Notes under the pieces: model-generated | What the model was told of the DNA's origin: nothing | Seen by the model: the letters and a program-made list of their open reading frames with translations, nothing else | Database searches by the model: none | Made by a program: the position numbers and the translations under genes | Assembly (NCBI RefSeq): GCF_013744875.1 | Contig: NZ_CP059399.1 | Coordinates: 7,068,001 to 7,132,000, forward strand | Reading direction: 5' to 3' | Length of the DNA stretch: 64,000 nt | Origin: Nocardia huaxiensis | GTDB taxonomy: Bacteria; Actinomycetota; Actinomycetes; Mycobacteriales; Mycobacteriaceae | Part shown: one piece after another, positions 27,057-34,602 of the stretch | Layout: every line of letters starts with the position of its first letter | Numbering within the stretch: position 1 is the stretch's first letter

Positions 27057-27201
27057 GAGATCGCATGCCAGCTCCGGTAGCTGCGGCGTTCACCCGTGTC
27101 CGCGACGGACTTTGTGGCATCCGACCGCGACCGGTCCCGCATCGACTTCCCGCTGTCCGAGGTGGCACTCCTTCGAAGTGCACCTATGTTCCGGGTGTAC
27201 C

Positions 27202-28710
27202 TCATGCCGCACCTCGCTGCCGGAAGCTCAGGGCCTGCAGCACATCCTGTGCGATGGGCACGTCACCACCGCGAAGGTCGCAGATCGTCCATGCGACCCG
27301 GATGGCACGGTCTGCGCCGCGTGCGGACATTCGCCCGTGTTTGAGCGCATTCTCGACGGGGGCGAGGGCCTCGTGTGGGAGGCGGAAGCGCTGCCTGAGC
27401 ACGTGGCCGGGAACCTCGGCGTTGGTGGACATGCCTACCGCGCTCCAGCGTTTCGCTGCTGCCTCACGGGCGATCGCTACACGAGCACGCACGTCCTCGC
27501 TGCTCTCTGCCTGATCACTGGCCAGGGTGCCGGCGGCCTGGGAGTGCATCTGCACGGTGAGGTCGATCCGATCCATCAGCGGGCCGGAGAGTTTCCCGAG
27601 ATAGCGGCGCCGGGCCAGGGGCGCGCAGATGCAGTCGATGTCGCGGGCCGGGGCGCACGGACACGGATTCGCCGCCATGATCAATTGGAAGCGGGCGGGA
27701 TAGCGGGCAACGCCGTCACGCCGGGCGATACGAATCTCCCCCTCCTCCAGCGGAGTTCGAAGGGCTTCGAGTACGGACTTCGAGATCTCGGCACATTCGT
27801 CGAGGAACAGCACGCCACGGTGGGCACGACTCACTGCCCCCGGACGCGCGGATCCTGAGCCGCCACCGACCATGGCACTGACCGATGACGAGTGGTGCGG
27901 CGCCACGAAAGGCGGGATGGTGATGAGCGGATGATCGTCGGACAGTGTTCCCGCCACCGAGTGGATTGCGGTGACTTCCAATGACTCCCGCTCCCGCAAG
28001 GGCGGCAGCAGGCTCGGGAGGCGCTGTGCCAGCATGGTTTTGCCGATGCCCGGCGGACCGGTGAGCAGCAGGTGATGACCGCCCGCCGCGGCGACTTCGA
28101 GCGCCCAACGCGCCTCGTCCTGACCGACGACCTCGCTCAAGTCGCCTCGGCACGAAACCGGCACTGTCACGGTCGGTTCCGGAATCTCGAGCTCGCCCCC
28201 GCCGCGCAACCACTCCAGCAGGCCGATCAGCGTGGATGCGCCGAGCACACGAATACCGCTGACCAGACCGGCTTCCGCCAGTGCGGCCGACGGCACAACA
28301 ACCGTGCGGCGACCAGCGTTGCGAGCCGCGAGTACGGCGGGCAGAATGCCTCGCACTCGGCGCACCCGACCATCCAGGGCCAACTCGCCCAGCAGGACCG
28401 CATCGGCCAGGCGGTGAGACGGGATCGCACCGGCCGCGTCCATGACCGCGGCCGCCAGGGCGAGGTCGTAGACGCTCCCTATCTTCGGCAGCGTCGCCGG
28501 CGACAGGGCCAGGATTACCCGCCCATCCGGCCATTTCTCACCGGAGTTCGTGACCGCGGCCCGCACTCTGTCCCGCGATTCCTGCAAGGTCGCGTCCGGC
28601 CGGCCGACCAGGTGCACTGAGGGCAGGCCCTGGCCGATGTCGGCCTCGATTTCCACCAGTTGGCCGTCGACGCCGGTGACGGCCACCGTGTATGCCCTTC
28701 CCAGCGGCAT
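27202..28710 (-). CDS. YifB/ComM family Mg-chelatase-like AAA ATPase
   Basis: This 502-aa protein has an N-terminal Lon-type S16-like domain (GLPSVHLVGRPDATLQESRDRVRAA), then an AAA+ core with Walker A GPPGIGKT, Walker B GVLFLDECAE, and sensor MAANPCPC, and a C-terminal Mg_chelatase_C domain. ComM in other bacteria is a helicase that aids branch migration during transformation. Its place next to dprA and yraN supports a DNA-uptake or recombination role. It starts 1 nt after the stop of the YraN gene. Confidence 0.95.
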   Translation of the reverse strand: MPLGRAYTVAVTGVDGQLVEIEADIGQGLPSVHLVGRPDATLQESRDRVRAAVTNSGEKWPDGRVILALSPATLPKIGSVYDLALAAAVMDAAGAIPSHRLADAVLLGELALDGRVRRVRGILPAVLAARNAGRRTVVVPSAALAEAGLVSGIRVLGASTLIGLLEWLRGGGELEIPEPTVTVPVSCRGDLSEVVGQDEARWALEVAAAGGHHLLLTGPPGIGKTMLAQRLPSLLPPLRERESLEVTAIHSVAGTLSDDHPLITIPPFVAPHHSSSVSAMVGGGSGSARPGAVSRAHRGVLFLDECAEISKSVLEALRTPLEEGEIRIARRDGVARYPARFQLIMAANPCPCAPARDIDCICAPLARRRYLGKLSGPLMDRIDLTVQMHSQAAGTLASDQAESSEDVRARVAIAREAAAKRWSAVGMSTNAEVPGHVLRQRFRLPHEALAPVENALKHGRMSARGADRAIRVAWTICDLRGGDVPIAQDVLQALSFRQRGAA

Positions 28711-28711
28711 G

Positions 28712-29068
28712 TCAGAAGACCCCCTTCAGATGCTGGATCTCCGGGGCGCGGCCCGCGCGGAGGAGGACCGAGACGACGTCGAAGCGGACTCGGAGCCAGG
28801 GGCCGTCCTGTTCGCGGAGCCAGAGCAGGGCCAGGCGGCGGATGCGCTGTTGTTTGAGGACGGTGACGGCTTCGGCGGGTTGGCCGAAGGACAGGCCGGT
28901 GCGGGTTTTGACCTCGATGAAGGCGGTGAGGTCGGCGTCTCGGGCTATGAGGTCCAGTTCGCCGTAGCGGCAGCGCCAGTTGCGGGCGACGATCTGCAGG
29001 CCGGCGTCCGTGAGGTGACGGGCGGCCAGGTCCTCGCCGTGGGCTCCGAGCGCGAGATTGTGTGCCAT
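28712..29068 (-). CDS. YraN family (UPF0102) nuclease-fold protein
   Basis: This 118-aa protein has the UPF0102 core: GEDLAARHLTDAGLQIVARNWRCRYGELDLIARD followed by FIEVKTRTGLSFGQPAEAV, a PD-(D/E)XK-like arrangement of Glu, Asp and Glu-Val-Lys. The biochemical role is not established. ATG 29068 (MAHNLALG) is preferred over 29074. It is followed directly by the comM-like gene, a conserved actinobacterial pairing. Confidence 0.93.
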   Translation of the reverse strand: MAHNLALGAHGEDLAARHLTDAGLQIVARNWRCRYGELDLIARDADLTAFIEVKTRTGLSFGQPAEAVTVLKQQRIRRLALLWLREQDGPWLRVRFDVVSVLLRAGRAPEIQHLKGVF

Positions 29069-29155
29069 GAACACAGGATGGCCGGGCCCATGTCGGGACC
29101 GGCCACGCCGACCTGGGGAAACAGGTCGGCCTGTGGATAGCGGGGAGCCTGTGGA

Positions 29156-29461
29156 CTACTCGGGAAGCCGCAGGTCAGGCTTCTCCAGCTCCTCGATATT
29201 GACGTCTTTGAAGGTGATGACGCGAACGTGCTTCACGAAGCGGGCAGGCCGGTACATGTCCCAAACCCATGCATCGGACATCCGCACCTCGAAATACACC
29301 TCTCCATCGGCGTTCTGCGGCCGCAGCTCGACGGAATTGGCGAGGTAGAAGCGGCGCTCGGTCTCCACCACGTACGAGAATTGACCGACGATGTCCTTGT
29401 ACTCGCGGTACAGGGATAGCTCCATCTCGGTTTCGTACTTCTCGAGGTCCTCGGCGCTCAT
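29156..29461 (-). CDS. DUF2469 domain protein
   Basis: This 101-aa, highly conserved actinobacterial protein starts MSAEDLEKYETEMELSLYREYKDIV and contains VVETERRFYLANSVEL and DVNIEELEKPDLRLPE. No function is known. AAGGAGGA about 11 nt upstream of ATG 29461 supports the start. It sits between rnhB and the YraN gene, its usual position in mycolic-acid actinomycetes. Confidence 0.95.
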   Translation of the reverse strand: MSAEDLEKYETEMELSLYREYKDIVGQFSYVVETERRFYLANSVELRPQNADGEVYFEVRMSDAWVWDMYRPARFVKHVRVITFKDVNIEELEKPDLRLPE

Positions 29462-29504
29462 CGGGTGGAACGTCCTCCTTATCGCCACACTGGGTGTAGA
29501 GACA

Positions 29505-30317
29505 TCATCCCGCATACGCGGTATCGGTAGCCACTCGGCCGGTCTCACGGACGTTTCGCCAGGACCGCCGGTGCTCGGTGGTGACGCCCAGTCGCTGCAG
29601 CGCCTCATTGTGTTCCGGTGTGTTGTAACCCTTGTGGGTCGCGAACCCGTAGCCCGGGAACTGTTCGTCGAGTTCGACCATCATGCGATCACGGGTCACC
29701 TTGGCCAGCACACTGGCCGCCGCGATACTGGCCGAGGTGGCATCGCCGCCGATCACCGGCAGTGCCGGCACCGGGATGCCCGGCACCCGGAAGCCGTCGG
29801 TGAGCACATAGCCGGGCACCGGATCCAGCCCGGCCACGGCGCGGCGCATGCCCTCGATATTGGCGACGTGGATGCCGATGGAGTCGATCTCCCAGGCCGG
29901 GATGACGACCACCTGATAGGCCAGGGCGAGCCGCTGGATCACCGGGAACAGCTCTTCGCGCACCGCCTCGGTGAGCTTCTTGGAGTCATCGAGAGCCGAC
30001 AGCGCGGCCACCGGTTTGGGCGGCAGCACACAGGCAGCGACCACCAGCGGCCCGGCGGACGGACCGCGCCCGGCCTCGTCCACGCCCGCGACGGGCCCGA
30101 GCCCGCTGCGAATCAGCGCCGATTCCAGTGTGCGTAGCCCGCCGGAGCGGCGCATGACCACCCGCGGCGGCCAATCCGCCCGTTCGACGCCCTGTGTGCT
30201 CTTGCCGCCCCGCGGCTGAATCACCTTGCCGCCCCGCGGCTGAATCACTTTGCCGCCCCGCGGCTCTCGGCTCGTGGCGCGCGCAACCCGGACCGCGCCG
30301 TTCGCTGTCTTCCCCAC
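29505..30317 (-). CDS. rnhB: Ribonuclease HII
   Basis: The catalytic core begins near [20 protein letters not shown] (Asp and Glu metal ligands) and continues with [22 protein letters not shown] and [19 protein letters not shown]. RNase HII removes ribonucleotides from RNA/DNA hybrids. The reading shown starts at GTG 30317 and yields a 270-aa protein whose first 54 residues contain a tandem PRGGKVIQ repeat and are unlike the family. ATG 30155 ([12 protein letters not shown]) would give a normal 216-aa enzyme. Neither start has a strong ribosome site. Confidence 0.9.
   Translation of the reverse strand: MGKTANGAVRVARATSREPRGGKVIQPRGGKVIQPRGGKSTQGVERADWPPRVVMRRSGGLRTLESALIRSGLGPVAGVDEAGRGPSAGPLVVAACVLPPKPVAALSALDDSKKLTEAVREELFPVIQRLALAYQVVVIPAWEIDSIGIHVANIEGMRRAVAGLDPVPGYVLTDGFRVPGIPVPALPVIGGDATSASIAAASVLAKVTRDRMMVELDEQFPGYGFATHKGYNTPEHNEALQRLGVTTEHRRSWRNVRETGRVATDTAYAG
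30201..30265. repeat. 24-bp tandem repeat at the 5' end of rnhB
   Basis: Two exact copies of a 24-bp unit (30201-30224, 30225-30248) are followed by a 17-bp partial copy with one change. If translated in the rnhB frame it encodes repeats of PRGGKVIQ. The unit is in-frame, so copy-number changes would not shift the reading frame. Confidence 0.85.
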
Positions 30318-30338
30318 CGGTCGATTATCCCGCAGCGC

Positions 30339-31097
30339 TCAGTTCGTCTGGGGGTCTACCGAGCGGATCGGCCCGATCCGGCTCGGTGGCCAGATCTTGA
30401 AGACCGCCTTACCGCGCACATCGGACACCGGCACGGCACCGTCGTACTGGTCGTCCATGTGATAGCGCGAGTCGGCCGACTGGGAGCGGTTGTCGCCCAT
30501 CACCCACAGGAACCCGTCCGGAATCTTCACCGGCCCGAAGGTTTTCGGGTTCATGTTATTGGCGGCCACCACGTACGGCTCGTCGAGCGGTTTGCCGTCG
30601 ACCATGACCCGGCCCTGCGCGTCACAGCACTGCACGGTCTGCCCGCCCACCGCGATGACCCGCTTCACCAGGTCGTTCTCATCCGGCGGCACCAAGCCGA
30701 AGAACGAGAAGAAGTTCTGCACGCCGCGGACGACCGTATTGTCCGAGCGTGTCGACCGATAGGTCTTGTTCCACGAGTCGGTGGGGCCGACGAACACCAC
30801 CACATCGCCCGGCTTCGGATCACCGAAGTAGTAGCTCAGCTTCTCCACGTAGATGCGGTCGCCGGTGCAGCCGGCACAACCGTGCAGCGTGGGTTCCATC
30901 GACTGCGAGGGAATCACATACGGCCGTCCGATGAAGTTCACGACCAGCGCGGTGATGACCGCGGCGATACCGATCAGAATCGGCAATTCCTGCCAGAACG
31001 GACGCTGCTTCTTCTTCGGCTTCTCGGCCTTGCGGCTCTCGTCCCGGCCGTCGTCGTCCGATCCGGGCACCGCTATCGACTCGCTCTCGTCTGCCAC
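30339..31097 (-). CDS. lepB: Signal peptidase I
   Basis: This 252-aa protein has one N-terminal transmembrane helix (about residues 39-57), then the catalytic Ser66 in PSQSMEPT and Lys145 in KRVIAVGG, and the conserved GDNRSQSADSRYH box. It cleaves secretory signal peptides outside the membrane. GTG 31097 is preferred to an upstream ATG-like start at 31127 because the latter lies in the loop of a terminator hairpin. The acidic, basic-rich tail of about 30 residues before the helix is typical of actinobacterial LepB. Confidence 0.95.
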   Translation of the reverse strand: MADESESIAVPGSDDDGRDESRKAEKPKKKQRPFWQELPILIGIAAVITALVVNFIGRPYVIPSQSMEPTLHGCAGCTGDRIYVEKLSYYFGDPKPGDVVVFVGPTDSWNKTYRSTRSDNTVVRGVQNFFSFFGLVPPDENDLVKRVIAVGGQTVQCCDAQGRVMVDGKPLDEPYVVAANNMNPKTFGPVKIPDGFLWVMGDNRSQSADSRYHMDDQYDGAVPVSDVRGKAVFKIWPPSRIGPIRSVDPQTN

Positions 31098-31106
31098 CGG
31101 AACAGA

Positions 31107-31146
31107 GTAGCCCGGCACCGCGAACATGCATGCGGTGCCGGGCTAC
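31107..31146 (-). terminator. Terminator hairpin after rplS
   Basis: A 15-bp perfect stem (31107-31121 with 31132-31146) and a 10-nt loop follow the rplS stop at 31172 and precede lepB. No poly-T follows. It probably separates rplS and lepB transcription. Confidence 0.75.
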
Positions 31147-31171
31147 TCGGCGTTCGAAGAGAAAAGCTACT

Positions 31172-31513
31172 TCAGCGCTTTTCCTTGATCTTGGCGGCCT
31201 TGCCGCGCAGATCGCGCAGGTAGTACAGCTTGGCGCGGCGCACGTCACCACGGGTGACGACCTCGATCTTGTCGAGGTTGGGGCTGTGCACCGGGAAGGT
31301 GCGCTCCACGCCGACACCGAAGGACACCTTGCGCACGGTGAAGGTCTCGCGGATGCCACCGTTCTGACGGCGGATCACGACGCCCTTGAAGACCTGGACA
31401 CGTTCCTTGTTGCCTTCGATAACCTTCACGTGCACGTTGACCGTGTCACCCGGGCGGAAGTCCGGGACGTCGCTGCGCAGCGACGATGCGTCGACGAAGT
31501 CGAGGGTGTTCAT
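31172..31513 (-). CDS. rplS: 50S ribosomal protein L19
   Basis: This 113-aa protein matches L19 throughout: [65 protein letters not shown] and [21 protein letters not shown]. It lies at the 30S-50S interface. ATG 31513 fits the family length exactly. The 190 bp upstream (31514-31704) hold no gene and should contain the promoter. Confidence 0.98.
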   Translation of the reverse strand: MNTLDFVDASSLRSDVPDFRPGDTVNVHVKVIEGNKERVQVFKGVVIRRQNGGIRETFTVRKVSFGVGVERTFPVHSPNLDKIEVVTRGDVRRAKLYYLRDLRGKAAKIKEKR

Positions 31514-31704
31514 TTCCGTCCTTATTGGAGTTCGCGCGAACAGAGGAACCTGGCGGCAACCCGAAGGGCTCGACCGGTTCATGCTCCGGATAATTTGGGC
31601 GGTGCCCGAGCAGCGCTCAAGGCAACCTGTGCATTGTGCCAGACGACGCGAGCAGGCGGTTAATCGGGGTTGCCCAGCTCACGCGGCCCGCTGCCGAGCC
31701 CGGC

Positions 31705-33372
31705 TCAGGACGCGCTGTTGGCCCGGGTGAGCGCCGACGCGATATCCGACACGAGCGGCGGATAGTCCGTCGCTCCGGTCACCACCCGCAAGAATGCGAG
31801 CCGATCCTTGGCCTCGGTGGCCGTGTGCACACAATCACGCAGTTCGCCGATCGTGGTGGCGCACAGCGTCAGCACGGAGTCCTCGTCGCCGCCGAAGGCC
31901 CGCGGCAGGTCGTCCCAGCGCCAGGGCGCGATGTCGTTGTAGGCGGCGTCGGGGCCGTGGATGGCGCGTTCGATGGCGTAGCCGTTGTTGTCCACCAGGA
32001 TGATGACGCCGTGCACGCGCTCGCGGATCCAGGTGCCGAGTTCTTGAATCGACAGCTGCGCGGCGCCGTCGCCGATGACGAGCACGGCCCGGCGGTCCGG
32101 GCAGGCCAGTCCGGCGCCGAGCGCGGCGGGCAGGGCGTAGCCGATGGAACCCCACAGCGGCTGGCCGAGAAAGGTAATGCCCTGCGGCATGCGCAGGGTG
32201 GCGAGGCCGAAGAACGCGGTGCCCTGATCGGCGACGACGATATTGCTGTCGCCCAGCGCCTCGGCGACGATCGGCCAGAGGGTGGCCTGGGTGAGTGGCG
32301 CATCACCGTTCGATTCGACGGTGGGGGTGGCGTCAGCGACCACCGGAGTCGTTGCGGGATGGGCGAATTCGCCCGCGATCCGGCTCAGGATCTCCAGTGC
32401 GACGGGCAGTGACAGCGGCGCGTAGGTGTCGATGCCGCCGATGACCGTGCGCTCGGGACCGATATCGATGGTCCGGTGCGCGTCGATGCGCTGACTGAAT
32501 CCGGCGGTGGTGCTGTCGGTGTATTGCACGCCCACGATGACGAGCCGTTCCGCGTCTTCGACCCCGGCGCGCACCACCTCCGGCGATGCCGCGCCCGTGT
32601 ACACGCCGAGGAAGTTCGGCGCGGATTCGTCGACCAGCGTCTTGCCCCAGGCGAGGGTGGCATGCGGCAGCCTGTGCGTCGAAAGCAGTTCGCGCAGTTC
32701 ATCGGTCGCGCCGACGCGGTCGGCGAAGACATCGGCCAGGACGGTGACCTGCCGCCCGGACAGGAACTCCCGCGCGGCCTGCTCGAAGGCGGCGCGCGCC
32801 CCGGCACTGCTGAAATCCGCGGGTGGGGCCAGCGGCGCGGACGGTCGTGGAACGTCGACCCGTGCGGTATCGGTGGCGAGCATCAGGTAGCCGGGCCGCC
32901 GGTGCACGCGCACCGAATTCAGCACCCGGTCGATCTCCTGGCGGGCGTCGGCCGCGCCGAGATCGGCTTGCGCGCAGGTGACTTCGGCGGCGATGCGGCG
33001 GAAGTGATGGAAGTCGCCGTCGCCGAGCGTGTGGTGGATGACGCGATGGTTGGCCTGAATATCCTTGGCCGGCACTCCGACGATGTGCACGACCGGGACA
33101 TGTTCGGCGTAGCTGCCCGCGATGGCGTTCACCGCGCTCAGTTCGCCGACGCCGTAGGTGGTGACGACGGCCCCGATTCCCCGCAGTCGCGCGTACCCGT
33201 CCGCCGCGTAGCCGGCATTGAGCTCATTGGCGCTGCCGACCCAGCGGATTCCGGGGTGGTCGATCACGCGATCCAGGAATTGCAGATTGAAATCCCCTGG
33301 TACGCCGAATATCTCGGTGACTCCGAGTTCATGCAGCCGATCGAGCAGATAGTCCCCGACGTCGTAGCCCAT
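31705..33372 (-). CDS. kdc: Alpha-keto acid (indolepyruvate-type) decarboxylase
   Basis: This 555-aa thiamine-diphosphate enzyme carries the conserved Glu50 (GSANELNAGYAADGYARL) and the decarboxylase His-His pair in VIHHTLGDGDF. A ThDP/Mg motif follows, GDGAAQLSIQELGTWI to VDNNGYAIE. The pattern matches mycobacterial alpha-keto acid decarboxylase and indolepyruvate/pyruvate decarboxylases, which release CO2 from branched or aromatic 2-oxo acids to give aldehydes. Start ATG 33372 gives the family-like N-terminus MGYDVGDYLLDRL; GTG 33393 would add seven residues. Substrate preference is inferred. Confidence 0.92.
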   Translation of the reverse strand: MGYDVGDYLLDRLHELGVTEIFGVPGDFNLQFLDRVIDHPGIRWVGSANELNAGYAADGYARLRGIGAVVTTYGVGELSAVNAIAGSYAEHVPVVHIVGVPAKDIQANHRVIHHTLGDGDFHHFRRIAAEVTCAQADLGAADARQEIDRVLNSVRVHRRPGYLMLATDTARVDVPRPSAPLAPPADFSSAGARAAFEQAAREFLSGRQVTVLADVFADRVGATDELRELLSTHRLPHATLAWGKTLVDESAPNFLGVYTGAASPEVVRAGVEDAERLVIVGVQYTDSTTAGFSQRIDAHRTIDIGPERTVIGGIDTYAPLSLPVALEILSRIAGEFAHPATTPVVADATPTVESNGDAPLTQATLWPIVAEALGDSNIVVADQGTAFFGLATLRMPQGITFLGQPLWGSIGYALPAALGAGLACPDRRAVLVIGDGAAQLSIQELGTWIRERVHGVIILVDNNGYAIERAIHGPDAAYNDIAPWRWDDLPRAFGGDEDSVLTLCATTIGELRDCVHTATEAKDRLAFLRVVTGATDYPPLVSDIASALTRANSAS

Positions 33373-33456
33373 GGAGCAACCCTGGCACGACACCCATCAT
33401 CTGGCAATCTTTCAGCAATTGGATAGGTTCGCGCCCTTCCCCGGCGAGCGCCCGGT

Positions 33457-34353
33457 TCACTCGTCCTGCCGGTCGGCGCGACTGTGCGTGAGCAGCCGAT
33501 CGGCTACCGATCCCGGCGGAGGCAGTGGAGCCGGCGGGGCCGGAACGACTGTGCGGGCGAGCTCCTCTTCGGCCGCGCGGCGGACGTGAATGACATCGGG
33601 CTTCCCCGCGAGCAGGTCCTGCACGAAGATCTTGGCCCGGATGACGGGGCGGCGGTAACGACGTTCCCGGCGAATCGCCCGCTGCATGCGGCCGCGCCGG
33701 TTGCCGTAGCGCCAGCGCGCCCAGGGCGCACCCGGGCGACTCAGGCGCAGGGCGCCGACCACCAGCAGCGGCGGGAAGAACATTCCGAACAGACCCGTCC
33801 AAATCTTGCCCTTGGCAATGACAATGGCCGCCAGGCCGAGGTTCACGAAGGCGAACACGGCGATGACGATCCGCTCGGCAGGATTGGGGTCGCTGCGGAA
33901 ATCATTGATGTCCAGCAGCCACAGCGGATGGAAACCCAGCAGCAGCAATCCGGTGACGGCGATGGCCACGAACACCGCATCCACCGAGGTGCGCCCCTGT
34001 TCCTCCCAGTACACGTCGCGCAGGTAATAGATGAGCGCGAACTCGTCCAGCACCAGCGCCGCCCCGAGCCCGAAGAACACGGCCAGCCCGCAGATCACCG
34101 GCAGACTGCTCTCGTACATGGTGACCAGCCCCGCACCGGAGGACAGCACCAGAATCACGCCGAACACCATGTGATGGATGTGCACATCACCCGCGCACAC
34201 ATTGCCCGGCCACCAGCGCACCTGTTTGCGGATGAGCCGCACGCTGATTCGAATCAGCAGGAATCCGACGATGAACCCGATCAGCAGGCACGCCAGCGGC
34301 AAACGGCCATTCGCGATGACGTCCTCGTCCAACCACCGTCGAAATCCCGTCAT
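33457..34353 (-). CDS. Integral membrane protein, unknown function
   Basis: This 298-aa protein has about six transmembrane helices, for example LACLLIGFIVGFLLIRI, VHIHHMVFGVILVLSSG and LPVICGLAVFFGLGAALVLDEF. A conserved histidine-rich stretch (GDVHIHHM) and acidic residues near LDEFALIYYLRDVYWEEQGR could bind metal. The C-terminus is basic and cytosolic. I recognise a conserved actinobacterial membrane protein but no function. The start at 34353 has GGCAGGGG upstream. Confidence 0.8.
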   Translation of the reverse strand: MTGFRRWLDEDVIANGRLPLACLLIGFIVGFLLIRISVRLIRKQVRWWPGNVCAGDVHIHHMVFGVILVLSSGAGLVTMYESSLPVICGLAVFFGLGAALVLDEFALIYYLRDVYWEEQGRTSVDAVFVAIAVTGLLLLGFHPLWLLDINDFRSDPNPAERIVIAVFAFVNLGLAAIVIAKGKIWTGLFGMFFPPLLVVGALRLSRPGAPWARWRYGNRRGRMQRAIRRERRYRRPVIRAKIFVQDLLAGKPDVIHVRRAAEEELARTVVPAPPAPLPPPGSVADRLLTHSRADRQDE

Positions 34354-34565
34354 ACCCCTGCCGTCTCCGCCATAGGTCTCCGTGTGCGCGGCTCGGCGCG
34401 CACACCATCGGCTACCCAGAGTAGGCGCGCCCACACCGAAGCAGCCTCCGCGCCATTGTGCGCGCACCGAGCGACAGGGTGGTGACCGGAAAGCGACCGC
34501 GCGTCGGCGCACAGCCCACCCGCCGTTCGATCGGCCCGGCTACAGCCTGATCCCAGCCGACCGAA

Positions 34566-34593
34566 GCCGGGTGGCGGCTTATTGCCACCCGGC
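34566..34593 (-). terminator. Terminator hairpin after tex
   Basis: GCCGGGTGGC (34566-34575) and GCCACCCGGC (34584-34593) are perfect complements around an 8-nt loop. It lies 10 bp past the tex stop on the minus strand. No T-run follows. Confidence 0.7.
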
Positions 34594-34602
34594 CGGGGGT
34601 CG

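Noticed and set aside
31107..31127. Upstream lepB start at 31127
   Set aside because: The codon lies in the loop of a 15-bp terminator hairpin; GTG 31097 gives a normal LepB N-terminus.
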